Below, in pieces: positions 1 through 7,740 of a stretch of 64,000 bases of DNA (its first letter is position 1; each line of letters begins with the position of its first letter). Source of the DNA: Geobacter sp. (lineage in GTDB: Bacteria; Desulfobacterota; Desulfuromonadia; Geobacterales; Pseudopelobacteraceae); NCBI GenBank assembly GCA_003574895.1, contig PJFB01000001.1, positions 186,001 through 250,000 on the forward strand. Reading direction: 5' to 3'. Position numbers and translations under genes: made by a program. Below the pieces are notes generated by a model. That model did not search any database. It was given only the letters and a program-made list of their open reading frames with translations, and was not told the DNA's origin.

Positions 1-475
1 AGCCCACACGGGCGGCTTTTTCGGTGATTTTCTGTGCCTTGAGCAACGCCGGCAGGTGAGGTGGCACCCCCGACAGCGCCGATTTCCTTTCGTCGCCTTT
101 TTCGGCCTTCTTGATACGCTCCCAGTTTTCGACCTGAGCGTCGCTGCTGCTGATCTCCATATCGCCAAAGACGTGAGGATGGCGCCGGATAAGTTTGTCG
201 CAGAGTCCTTTGATGACATCCTGCATGGTGAACTTGCCTGTTTCCTCGGCAATGGCGGCATGAAATATTGGCTGAAGAAGCAGGTCGCCCAGTTCTTCCT
301 TGAGAAGGTCGGATGAATTGGTGTCAATGGCTTCAATGACTTCGTAGGCTTCTTCCAGCAGGTAGCGTTTCAGGCTCTCATGGGTCTGTTCGGCATCCCA
401 CGGGCATCCTCCCGGTCCGCGCAAGCGCTTCATGATGGCCAGCAGTTCGTCAAAACAGGCTTGGTCTGATTTCAT
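1..475 (-). CDS. mazG: Nucleoside triphosphate pyrophosphohydrolase MazG (C-terminal part cut by the window edge)
   Basis: This is the first ~158 residues of a MazG-type enzyme, which hydrolyses NTPs to NMP and pyrophosphate in the cytoplasm (house cleaning of non-canonical nucleotides). The start is the ATG at 475-473, preceded on the minus strand by a GGGAGAGG ribosome binding site. The family signature is clear near residues 18-45: LRGPGGCPWDAEQTHESLKR followed by YLLEEAYEVIEAID. The EELGDLLLQPIFHA stretch (about residues 60-73) carries the metal-binding Glu/Asp residues. RRHPHVFGD follows, as in full-length MazG. The reading frame runs off the left edge, so the second half of a roughly 260-residue protein is missing here. 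The family assignment is secure; physiological substrate is not visible from sequence. Confidence 0.95.
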   Translation of the reverse strand, partial: MKSDQACFDELLAIMKRLRGPGGCPWDAEQTHESLKRYLLEEAYEVIEAIDTNSSDLLKEELGDLLLQPIFHAAIAEETGKFTMQDVIKGLCDKLIRRHPHVFGDMEISSSDAQVENWERIKKAEKGDERKSALSGVPPHLPALLKAQKITEKAARVG

Positions 476-568
476 TCTGAACCTCTCCCTATGGTTTATG
501 TAGTAGGTGGAAACCCTTTATATCCCGTGCATAACCGCAAGACAATAGTTAGTGTATACAAAAATTCA

Positions 569-596
569 TTGACAGTTTTGTGAATATGGATACATT
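569..596 (+). promoter_or_regulatory. Sigma-70 type promoter for the carbonic anhydrase gene
   Basis: TTGACA at 569-574 and TACATT at 591-596 with a 16-nt spacer, about 28 nt ahead of the start codon at 624. The perfect -35 hexamer makes this a good candidate, although the start of transcription would then lie only about 20 nt before the ATG. Confidence 0.6.
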
Positions 597-623
597 AAGA
601 CAACTAAACTCTGGAGGTTGAAA

Positions 624-1346
624 ATGATCAACATGGGTACATTGAAAAGGCTTTCCGCAATTATTGGACTGGTGGTATGCGCCTCGGGTCTGGCTATTGC
701 CAACTCCGGCAGCGCACCTGCAGTATCGGCTGATGAGGCTTTGCAAAAGTTGATGGATGGTAACAAGCATTATGTGGAAGGCCAAATGACCGCCTGCAAA
801 CAGAGCGACGCTTCTGCACGCGCCGCCCTGGCAACTTCTCAGAAACCATATGCCATTATCCTGTCATGTTCCGATTCGCGCGTGCCGCCTGAAATCATCT
901 TTGACAAGGGGCTTGGCGAACTGTTCGTAATCCGGGTAGCCGGCAATATTCCTGATCCGATCGTGCTGGGCAGCATCGAATATGCCGCCGAACACCTTGG
1001 TACACCGCTTATCATGGTTCTGGGACATGAGCGTTGCGGCGCCGTGACCGCCACCGTGAACGCCAAGGGCAAGCCGGAAGGTAATATCGGGGCGATCGTC
1101 AAGGCCATAAATCCGGCAGTCAAGGCTGCTATCAAGGAATGTGACGCCTGCAAAGGTGTCAAGAAATGTAAAGAGACCAAGAATGCTGAATTAGTCGAGT
1201 GTGCCATCGGCATGAACATGAAGATGGTGGCTGCCAGCCTGACCAAAAAATCTTCGGTGCTCAAACACCTGGCCGATCAGGGCAAGCTCAAGATAGTGAC
1301 TGCCAAGTACGACCTGGATGACGGTACAGTGACTGTAACCAAGTAA
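624..1346 (+). CDS. Exported beta-class carbonic anhydrase
   Basis: Beta-carbonic anhydrase, a zinc enzyme that interconverts CO2 and bicarbonate. The zinc-site motifs are both present: CSDSRVPPE (about residues 83-91) and GHERCGA. The ATG at 624 is preferred over the in-frame TTG at 618 because GGAGG lies at 613-617, giving normal spacing only to the ATG. The first ~25 residues form a Sec-type signal peptide (Lys/Arg start, hydrophobic core, cleavage plausible after AIA), so the enzyme should act in the periplasm, unusual for a class that is mostly cytosolic. A Cys-rich insert (ECDACKGVKKCKETK) sits in the C-terminal third. It has its own promoter and a strong terminator, so it is probably a single-gene unit. 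Family identity is secure; export is inferred. Confidence 0.93.
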   Translation: MINMGTLKRLSAIIGLVVCASGLAIANSGSAPAVSADEALQKLMDGNKHYVEGQMTACKQSDASARAALATSQKPYAIILSCSDSRVPPEIIFDKGLGELFVIRVAGNIPDPIVLGSIEYAAEHLGTPLIMVLGHERCGAVTATVNAKGKPEGNIGAIVKAINPAVKAAIKECDACKGVKKCKETKNAELVECAIGMNMKMVAASLTKKSSVLKHLADQGKLKIVTAKYDLDDGTVTVTK

Positions 1347-1370
1347 CCAGTCTGAATTTATCAAAAACTA

Positions 1371-1408
1371 AACCGGCGCAAGAACCTATGGTTCGCGCCG
1401 GTTTTTTT
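1371..1408 (+). terminator. Rho-independent terminator after the carbonic anhydrase gene
   Basis: AACCGGCGC (1371-1379) plus GAACC pair with GGTTC plus GCGCCGGTT (to 1402), followed by a run of seven T. It lies between the converging carbonic anhydrase and lgt genes. Confidence 0.9.
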
Positions 1409-1484
1409 ATGTTCCTAGCAGTAAAAATTATCCTGAATCCATGATGCTGGAGCTTTACCTGTTCCGGCCTGTCCCATGTCTGGA

Positions 1485-2258
1485 TCAGGAATTGCGCGCG
1501 AGCTTGAAGACCATGAAACTGCCTAACAGGAACATGGGGAAGCTGAGAAACTGGCCCATGGAAAAAAGTCCCCAATATAGTCCGAGTTGGGCATCCGGTT
1601 GGCGAAAAAATTCGACGATGAAGCGGAACAGGCCGTAACCGGCAACAAAAGTCCAGGCCGGGACACCGGTTGCGGAGGATCTGCGCGACGTAAATCTGAC
1701 GATCAGAAACAGCAGCAACCCTTCCAGAAAAGCCTCGTAGAGCTGGGAAGGATGGCGAGGTATCCCACCACCGCCTGGAAAGACGATACCCCAGGGGACA
1801 TCGGTTTGTCTGCCGTAGAGCTCGCCATTGATAAAATTGCCGATCCTACCCAACCCGAGTCCCACTGGAGCGCATAGCGCCGCCATATCGATCAAAGTGA
1901 AAAAGGGGATGTTTTTCCGGCGCGAATAGATGATAAAAGCCGTGATCACACCCATGAATCCGCCGTGGAAGGACATGCCACCCTCCCATACGGCAAAGAC
2001 CTTCAGCGGGTTGGCCAGGTAATAGCTGAAGTTGTAAAAGAGGATATAACCGAGCCGTCCCCCCAGTACGACCCCCATGGCGCCGTAAAAGATCAGGTCG
2101 GCCACGTCGTCCTTTGTCAGTGGGAGCTGTTTGCGCCTGGTTTCACTACGCAGGATAAAGTAGGTTGCGATAAAAGAAAGGACATACATCAAGCCGTACC
2201 AGCGGAACTGGAGCGGCCCGATTCTCAGGAATACGGGGTCTATGTGGGGAAACTGCAT
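1485..2258 (-). CDS. lgt: Prolipoprotein diacylglyceryl transferase
   Basis: Lgt is an inner-membrane enzyme that transfers diacylglycerol from phosphatidylglycerol to the lipobox cysteine of prolipoproteins, the first step of lipoprotein maturation. The 257-residue protein has the usual length and about seven hydrophobic segments. The family signature GRIGNFINGELYGR is present near residues 136-149. The HGGFMG motif carries the important His, and RFIVEFFRQPD near the C-terminus carries the conserved Arg. The start at 2258 gives the usual short N-terminus before the first membrane segment, with AAAGGA upstream. It lies downstream of serA on the same strand but beyond a hairpin, so it may be transcribed separately. 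At least two predicted lipoproteins in this window (34283-34903 and 52709-53509) are candidate substrates. Confidence 0.96.
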   Translation of the reverse strand: MQFPHIDPVFLRIGPLQFRWYGLMYVLSFIATYFILRSETRRKQLPLTKDDVADLIFYGAMGVVLGGRLGYILFYNFSYYLANPLKVFAVWEGGMSFHGGFMGVITAFIIYSRRKNIPFFTLIDMAALCAPVGLGLGRIGNFINGELYGRQTDVPWGIVFPGGGGIPRHPSQLYEAFLEGLLLFLIVRFTSRRSSATGVPAWTFVAGYGLFRFIVEFFRQPDAQLGLYWGLFSMGQFLSFPMFLLGSFMVFKLARNS

Positions 2259-2330
2259 GATGGTTTCGTATCCTTTGGATGAGAGATTATCTCGTGTCGT
2301 GAGGCGGTCGGCTCATATAATAATAGTAAG

Positions 2331-2357
2331 CCTCCGGGGTTTCAAAAACCCCGGAGG
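2331..2357 (-). terminator. Terminator-like hairpin downstream of serA
   Basis: Twelve-base perfect stem: CCTCCGGGGTTT (2331-2342) with AAACCCCGGAGG (2346-2357). On the minus strand it follows serA and is succeeded by a T-rich but interrupted tail, so termination is likely but may be partial, leaving some read-through into lgt. Confidence 0.75.
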
Positions 2358-2387
2358 CCTTTGATGATGACCTTCGGAAACTTCCCT

Positions 2388-4013
2388 TCAGATACCGCAA
2401 CCGCAACCGCGTGTGCATAACCCCACCCGCATGTGCAGAGCCTTGATAAAGGTGGCCTCTATGGCGGACCTTATTTCATCGGACACATTGGCGGGCACGG
2501 CCGAGTCCAGGGAGAGAACCAGCATGGCCTCGCCTTTTCTCTCGCGGCGACCAAGGTTCATGGAGGCGATATTGATATCGTGCTGTCCCAGGATGGTGCC
2601 GATCTTGCCGATAATGCCGGGGCGATCGACGTAATTCAGCAGCAGCATGTGCTCCTCGGGTGCAAAATCCATGGAGTAGTCGCGCAGCCGCACAATTCGC
2701 GGCACCCCTTCGAAAAGCGTGCCAGAGACCAGGCGCCGCTTGCCTTGCCCTTCGATGATCATGGTTATCACGTTTGAAAAGGCATCGGCATGGGTCGTCT
2801 TGTTTTCTTCCACCACGATCCCCATCTGTTCGGCGATCAGTGTGGCATTGACCATGTTCACATCCTGGTCCACCATGCGGTTCAGTAGGGTGGACAGGCC
2901 GCACACGGCCAGCGGGGTGCAGTCGTAATGGGCTATGCTGCCTGCAAAGCCGAAGCTGACCTTTTCCAGATTGTTGTCCACCAACTGGATGCCGAAATCG
3001 CAAATTACGCTCATAAGGTTGAGGAACGGCCGCATCTGGTCCATCAGAGCCATGTCGAAGCGTGGGATGTTGACCGCGTTTTCCAGGGGCTGGTCGTCCA
3101 GATAGTTGATGATCTCTTTTGACACGTCGATGGCCACATTGACCTGGGCTTCGAAGGTGTTGGCGCCCAGGTGCGGCGTCACCACCATCCTTTTATCGGC
3201 GATCAATTGCTTGATGTGTTCGGATTTTGGCGGTTCTTCGCTCCAGACGTCCACTGCGCCGCCGATGACCTTGCCGGAGAGCAGATTGTCCAGCAGGGCC
3301 TGCTCGCTGATGATACCGCCGCGGGCCACGTTGAGGATGATAACGCCGGTCTTCATCAGGCCGAACTCGCGGGGGCCGATCATGTTTCGGGTCTCGTCGT
3401 TGAGGGGGGTATGGACGGTGATAATGTCGCAATTCTTGTAGATTTCGTCGTGGGACACCAGTTTGACGCCCAGGTCATGGGCACGTTTGACGGCTATGTA
3501 AGGGTCGCAGGCCAGCACCTCGCACTCGAAGGCCTTGAGCCGCGTGGCGACCCGGCTGCCGACCTTGCCCAGGCCGATCACGCCGGCCACCTTTCCCTTA
3601 AGTTCGTAACCGGTGAATGGGGCCCGTTTCCACTCGCCAGTTTTCAGGCTGGAGTTGGCCACGGTAACGTTGCGGCAAAAGGCAAGAAGCAAGGCCATGG
3701 TATGCTCTGCGGCGCTGTTGGTGTTGCCGAAAGGGGCATTTACTACGATCACGCCCTTTGAACTGGCATAATCCACGTCCACGTTGTCGATGCCCACGCC
3801 GGCCCTGGCCACTATTTTCAGTTTCTTGGCCGCGTCCAGCAGGGCCTTGTCCACGGTGGTACCGCTACGGGTGATGATGGCATCATAATCGCCAATAACC
3901 GCCAGCAATTCCTCCTTGCTCAATCCCAGCCGGACGTCCAACTGGATGCGCGGCTCCTGGGTCAGCAACGCAAGACCTTCGGCCGAAACTTCATCCGTCA
4001 CGATTATTTTCAT
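2388..4013 (-). CDS. serA: D-3-phosphoglycerate dehydrogenase
   Basis: SerA oxidises 3-phosphoglycerate to 3-phosphohydroxypyruvate with NAD+, the first committed step of serine synthesis. The 541 residues match the long class. The N-terminal catalytic and NAD-binding part contains GVIGLGKVG (nucleotide-binding loop, about residues 144-152), NVARGG (substrate and catalytic Arg), a Glu in VWSEEPP and the catalytic His in TPHLGANT. A middle allosteric substrate-binding region (about 315-450) and a C-terminal ACT domain (about 455-530) follow, the latter normally the serine feedback site. The ATG at 4013 has GAGGAA upstream and a promoter at 4049-4077. The protein ends in an unusual cysteine-rich tail, LCTRGCGCGI, beyond the normal ACT end. 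Function is secure; the role of the tail is unknown. Confidence 0.96.
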   Translation of the reverse strand: MKIIVTDEVSAEGLALLTQEPRIQLDVRLGLSKEELLAVIGDYDAIITRSGTTVDKALLDAAKKLKIVARAGVGIDNVDVDYASSKGVIVVNAPFGNTNSAAEHTMALLLAFCRNVTVANSSLKTGEWKRAPFTGYELKGKVAGVIGLGKVGSRVATRLKAFECEVLACDPYIAVKRAHDLGVKLVSHDEIYKNCDIITVHTPLNDETRNMIGPREFGLMKTGVIILNVARGGIISEQALLDNLLSGKVIGGAVDVWSEEPPKSEHIKQLIADKRMVVTPHLGANTFEAQVNVAIDVSKEIINYLDDQPLENAVNIPRFDMALMDQMRPFLNLMSVICDFGIQLVDNNLEKVSFGFAGSIAHYDCTPLAVCGLSTLLNRMVDQDVNMVNATLIAEQMGIVVEENKTTHADAFSNVITMIIEGQGKRRLVSGTLFEGVPRIVRLRDYSMDFAPEEHMLLLNYVDRPGIIGKIGTILGQHDINIASMNLGRRERKGEAMLVLSLDSAVPANVSDEIRSAIEATFIKALHMRVGLCTRGCGCGI

Positions 4014-4330
4014 TGCAGTTCCTCGGTATACTTGGATTTAAAAAATAATATATAGCGCCGGACGTCGAAAAATGCAAGGGGCGGGTCGGTATACGTTTGC
4101 GTCGGCTCAGGATGGCATGTGTTTGAGTAAACATCAAAGTTGAATTCCAATATTATAATCAATTTATTTAATAATCATTTCATGATAAATTCACAAAATA
4201 GAATTCAGTTTGTTTGAGCAGCTGTGGCCGCCGGATTTTGGCTTATCTATTCAATATGCATGACAAGTCGCCTTAAGAATGACATGCCAACTTGACATCA
4301 ACAGTAATCCAATTGAAAGGGAGGTGTAAT
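4014..4330. other. Intergenic region between divergent serA and a surface protein gene
   Basis: A 317-nt AT-rich divergent spacer. The serA promoter lies at its left end (separate entry). No convincing promoter, riboswitch or small open frame was found for the rightward gene; a TTGACA near 4292 lacks a matching -10 at a useful distance. Confidence 0.6.
4049..4077 (-). promoter_or_regulatory. Sigma-70 type promoter for serA
   Basis: On the minus strand TTGCAT (4077-4072), 17-nt spacer, TATATA (4054-4049), ending about 35 nt before the serA ATG. Confidence 0.6.
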
Positions 4331-6073
4331 ATGGCAAGAATGATCGGATACGTGCTGGCAACATTTTTACTCTGTTCTGCCTTGGTGTGCGGCAATAGTT
4401 TTGCCGATGCGCCGAAGTTGGTCAATTACCAAGGATATCTGACCGATAGCGTGGGGGCACCAATCACCGGCACCCGCTCCATGGTGTTCGGCCTTTATAA
4501 TGCCGCCAGTGCGGGATCGCTTCTGTGGAGCGAGACACAGGCCAGCGTGTCGGTAAGCAACGGCATTTACCAGACAATCCTCGGTTCGGTGACCCCCCTG
4601 AACCTTTCCTTTAATCAACAATATTACCTGGGGATAGCCGTGGGTGGTGATCCGGAAATGACGCCGCGTCAGCCACTGACCAGCGCTCCCTATGCCTTGG
4701 GCCTTGCTCCTGGCAGTACCGTCACCCTCAGTGATTCAGCCAGCAATTCGGCCGCGCTTTCGGTAACCACCAACAGCACCACCGCCGTTGCCCTTGCCGT
4801 CACCAAGAACGGTTTATACGGCAATGGTGCGTCATTTGTCCTTAATGAACCGACCAACAATTATAGTGCCGTGTATGGGTATACCGAGGGAACCGGTGCC
4901 GGAATTTACGGAGTTTCCATGAACAATGGTTCCGGAGGCCAGTTCGATATCGGCGGCACGGCCAATAGCAAGCCGGCCCTGCTGGCACAAACCCTGGGAA
5001 CCGGCAATGCGGGAAAATTCGTCGTCAACAATCCTGCCAGCACCAATCATACAGTCTATGCCAGCACCAACGGCAGCGGTAACGGTGTGTGGGCCAACAG
5101 TGCTTCCGGGATCGGTGTTTATGGTTCAAGCACCAGCAGCAACGGCGTCTTCGGGATGACCAGCAATGGGGTGACCGGGGTCACCGGCCGTGCCGACAAC
5201 GCTTCAGGCTATGGGGTCTACGGAGTTAACTGGGCAACCGGCGCATATGGTTACTTAGGCAAAGACTATGGTGTTTACGGCAACAGTTCAACATTAGCTG
5301 GGGTCAGAGGGCAGAGCAGTTCCTCATATGGCGTTTACGGTTCCAGTACTTCCTCAAGCGGTGTCTACGGCAGCAGCGCTTCATCACACGGCGTCTATGG
5401 AGAAAACACAGCCGCCACCTCCGGCGTTGCCGGTGTTTACGGCAGGGCAAACAGCACTAGCGGCACAACATACGGAATAATGGGTTATTGCGCCGGTAAT
5501 ACAAGTTATGCGGTTTACGGAATGCACGGTCCTTCCACCAACTATGGTTACCTGGGCACCAACGGCTACGGTGCTTTTGGCAGGTACTCAACTGGTAATT
5601 ACGGAGGGCTGGGAGGATCCACAGCCGGAGTAGTCGGAGCCGGAACCAGTGGTGTGTACGCAGTAAATTCTTCGAATTCTGCAATTAACGCCTACCTGGC
5701 CACAGACACCTATGCCGGAGATTTCTCCTCTAGTATACGGGTAAAAGGGGACATTAATCGCGAATATGTCTCCGGCGCCCCCAAAAATGCAGTTCCGGTC
5801 GCTTATGGCACGGTCAACAGCAACGGCACTATCTCCGCCGGTTCCGGCAACTTCACCGTAACTTACAACTCCGCATCGACCTGGTATGAAATTGCCATCA
5901 CTGGCGAATCTTATCACTATACGACACATACAACCGTGGTCACACCTGTTGGCGCCAGTTCGCCAAGTTTTGCCACAACCAGTTCGGTAAGCGGCCATCT
6001 TATTGTCGCAATTTATAACACAAGTAACGCCAAGCAACAGAATATGTTCAACTTTGTTGTTTATAGGCCGTAG
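4331..6073 (+). CDS. Secreted repeat-rich surface fibre-like protein
   Basis: A 580-residue exported protein of unknown function. The ATG at 4331 is chosen because GGGAGGTG lies just upstream and because it starts a clean signal peptide (about residues 1-26, cleaving near SFA). Residues ~30-125 form a compact domain (NYQGYLTDSVGAP ... LWSET ... YYLGIAVGGDPEMTPRQPL) seen at the N-terminus of many secreted proteins of this bacterial group. The middle (about 240-460) is a degenerate glycine/serine/tyrosine repeat built on GVYG or GVFG steps every 10-20 residues, suggestive of a beta-solenoid or fibre shaft. A distinct ~110-residue C-terminal domain (from about GDINREY) ends in FVVYRP. The architecture recalls tail fibres, but no phage genes surround it. 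It is followed after 41 nt by another secreted protein gene, probably co-transcribed. Confidence 0.75.
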   Translation: MARMIGYVLATFLLCSALVCGNSFADAPKLVNYQGYLTDSVGAPITGTRSMVFGLYNAASAGSLLWSETQASVSVSNGIYQTILGSVTPLNLSFNQQYYLGIAVGGDPEMTPRQPLTSAPYALGLAPGSTVTLSDSASNSAALSVTTNSTTAVALAVTKNGLYGNGASFVLNEPTNNYSAVYGYTEGTGAGIYGVSMNNGSGGQFDIGGTANSKPALLAQTLGTGNAGKFVVNNPASTNHTVYASTNGSGNGVWANSASGIGVYGSSTSSNGVFGMTSNGVTGVTGRADNASGYGVYGVNWATGAYGYLGKDYGVYGNSSTLAGVRGQSSSSYGVYGSSTSSSGVYGSSASSHGVYGENTAATSGVAGVYGRANSTSGTTYGIMGYCAGNTSYAVYGMHGPSTNYGYLGTNGYGAFGRYSTGNYGGLGGSTAGVVGAGTSGVYAVNSSNSAINAYLATDTYAGDFSSSIRVKGDINREYVSGAPKNAVPVAYGTVNSNGTISAGSGNFTVTYNSASTWYEIAITGESYHYTTHTTVVTPVGASSPSFATTSSVSGHLIVAIYNTSNAKQQNMFNFVVYRP

Positions 6074-6114
6074 TCGCCATTTATTGCCTTGACGATATTG
6101 CAAGGAGAGTCGCC

Positions 6115-6897
6115 ATGAATATTTTAAGGCTGTTTGCCTGCAGTACATTCTGTCTGGTGCTGCTACATGTTAACCACGCCATGGCTGATACGACACCGGC
6201 TTATTACTTGAAACAGTGGGTGTTTGATGCCACCGGCGGGCTGACCACTTCAACCGGCTACCGGAACCTGTCGGTTGTTGCCCAGTCGTCACCGCTCGGC
6301 AGCGCTAGCAGTACCGGCTACCGCAACTATCCCGGTTTTCTGCACAGCGTGGCCGCCGAAGGAAACCTGCTGCCGGATTACAATGTATCACTTACTTTTG
6401 CCGGCACCGGCAGCGGTACGGTAACAAGCTTTCCCAGCGGTATCCAATGCAACGTCAACTGCTCCGCCTCTTTCAATTCCTATTTTCCGGTGACTCTGAC
6501 GCCATCGCCTGACCAGTACATGATCTTCAGCGGCTGGAGCAGTGGTGGCTGCGCTGGTACCGATCCCTGTACCATGACCTTGACCGGCAATACTTCGGTA
6601 ACTGCTACCTTTGACCGGGATGCCGAACATGCTGTCTATATTCCGGGCGCAGTTCCTGGTTCCGGCACATATTATACGACTTTGCAGGCTGCCTATGACG
6701 GTGCGGAGAGCGATGCGGCGGTCAGTGCCTGGGCCACCACCTACCTTGAGAATCTGGTTTGCGGCCAGGCCAAGAGCGTTGTCCTGAAAGGGGGTTATGA
6801 TCAGACCTACACGAGCCGTATCGGTTACACTACTCTTGACGGCGTTTTGAACATCAGGCTGGGTAAGGTGACGGTCGAGCGTCTGAAAGTGAAGTGA
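6115..6897 (+). CDS. Secreted protein with C-terminal repeat plus GGY terminal module
   Basis: A 260-residue exported protein of unknown function, with AGGAGAG upstream of its ATG and a signal peptide (about residues 1-24, ending NHAMA). Residues ~25-80 hold a Gly/Ser/Tyr-rich segment with two copies of STGYRN. Residues ~90-165 are a beta-rich repeat with four cysteines (CNVNC ... FSGWSSGGCAGTDPC ... SVTATF), like the divergent bacterial repeats found in surface proteins. The last ~85 residues (YTTLQAAYDGA ... VVLKGGYDQTY ... LDGVLNIRLGKVTVERLKVK) match the ends of the proteins at 16509-18698 and 50551-52119. The terminal module looks like the first coils of a right-handed beta-helix. Probably in one operon with the gene before it. 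Its role is likely extracellular or envelope-associated, but this is inference. Confidence 0.75.
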   Translation: MNILRLFACSTFCLVLLHVNHAMADTTPAYYLKQWVFDATGGLTTSTGYRNLSVVAQSSPLGSASSTGYRNYPGFLHSVAAEGNLLPDYNVSLTFAGTGSGTVTSFPSGIQCNVNCSASFNSYFPVTLTPSPDQYMIFSGWSSGGCAGTDPCTMTLTGNTSVTATFDRDAEHAVYIPGAVPGSGTYYTTLQAAYDGAESDAAVSAWATTYLENLVCGQAKSVVLKGGYDQTYTSRIGYTTLDGVLNIRLGKVTVERLKVK

Positions 6898-6923
6898 TTT
6901 ATTGGCATTCCGCAGAGTTGGTT

Positions 6924-7200
6924 ATGAATCCCAAATGCAGATTCATTATCCTGGTGGGCATGGTTATTTCAATCTCTGCAATTTGGCGTTTTACCGCTAT
7001 TGCCGCGGTACCGAAAACCATGAGTTACCGAGCAATCTGACCGATTCTGCAGGAACGCCGGTAATATATGGTCACTCCATGACCTTCAAGCATTACACCG
7101 CTGCCAGCGGCGGGCCGGGTCTGAAAGTATCCTGGCAGATGGTCGGCATCCGCAAAGACCAGAGCCGGGAGATTCAGGCTGGAATGCTCGCAGCAGCCCC
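6924..7200 (+). pseudogene. Frameshifted remnant of a secreted protein related to the 4331-6073 gene
   Basis: An ATG at 6924 begins a signal peptide-like segment (MNPKCRFIILVGMVISISAI ... AAVPKTMSYRAI) and stops at 7038-7040. In the frame one base back, the sequence continues as NLTDSAGTPVIYGHSMTFKH followed by YTAASGG, which matches the N-terminal domain of the upstream protein (GYLTDSVGAPITGTRSMVFG then LYNAASAG). The two halves join if one base was lost near 7030-7040. After about 7170 the similarity fades and the rest of the gene is gone. I infer a decayed third member of the local surface-protein family, truncated by deletion next to trmL. Confidence 0.65.
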
Positions 7201-7245
7201 AACTTCAAGTTGCTTTTGGCGCATGGCTGTTTTAATGTAGTACCC

Positions 7246-7740
7246 ATGAACCAGCAAGCTCAAACCGCATCCTTGAAAATCCCATTCCACATTGTCCTGG
7301 TTGAACCTGAGATCCCACCCAATACCGGCAACATCGCCCGACTCTGTGCCGCCACCGGTACTGTCCTGCACCTGGTGGAGCCGCTCGGCTTTTCCATTGA
7401 CGACCGGCAACTCAAGCGGGCCGGCCTGGATTACTGGGGGAGCGTGGATGTCAGGCTCTGGCAGGGGCTGGACCAGTTGTGGCACGCTTTTCCCCAAGGC
7501 CGTTTTTTCTACCTCAGCACCAAACCCACCAAGAGTTATCTGCAGGCCGCTTTCCAGCCCGGTGATTTCATCGTGTTCGGCAAGGAGACCAAGGGGCTGC
7601 CGGAAGAGCTGCTGCGGGCCAATCCGGAGACAGCCATCACCATCCCCATGCCGGCCGGTGCGGTACGGAGCCTCAACCTGTCCACCTCGGCCGGCATCGT
7701 TCTCTACGAGGCTTTGCGCCAGACCGGGAGCCTTGGGTAA
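7246..7740 (+). CDS. trmL: tRNA (cytidine/uridine-34 2'-O)-methyltransferase, SpoU/TrmL type
   Basis: A 164-residue SPOUT-fold methyltransferase of the minimal TrmL (YibK) type, which 2'-O-methylates the wobble base of tRNA-Leu isoacceptors using S-adenosylmethionine. Motifs in order: VEPEIPPNTGNIARLCAATG (motif 1), IVFGKETKGLPEELL (motif 2) and IPMPAGAVRSLNLSTSAGIV (motif 3, the knot with the cofactor site). The ATG at 7246 fits the usual family N-terminus; an in-frame TTG at 7210 would extend it by 12 residues, and neither has a strong ribosome binding site. It overlaps the next gene by one base (TAATG), so the two are translationally coupled. A tRNA-Leu gene lies 8.6 kb away in this same window. 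Confidence 0.92.
   Translation: MNQQAQTASLKIPFHIVLVEPEIPPNTGNIARLCAATGTVLHLVEPLGFSIDDRQLKRAGLDYWGSVDVRLWQGLDQLWHAFPQGRFFYLSTKPTKSYLQAAFQPGDFIVFGKETKGLPEELLRANPETAITIPMPAGAVRSLNLSTSAGIVLYEALRQTGSLG

Noticed and set aside
4014-4330. A cyclic di-GMP (GEMM) riboswitch before the surface protein gene
   Set aside because: Such riboswitches are common before surface and cytochrome genes in this group, but the conserved GCAAA and GACGCAAAGCC-type core was not found here or before the cytochrome gene at 40862.
5100-5680. CRISPR-like or tandem DNA repeat in the GVYG region
   Set aside because: The repetition is at the protein level, with variable DNA and variable unit length, within one intact reading frame.
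6902-7240. A 112-codon plus frame read as an intact gene
   Set aside because: Only its middle part has family similarity, and the matching signal peptide is in another frame. It is better explained as a frameshifted pseudogene.
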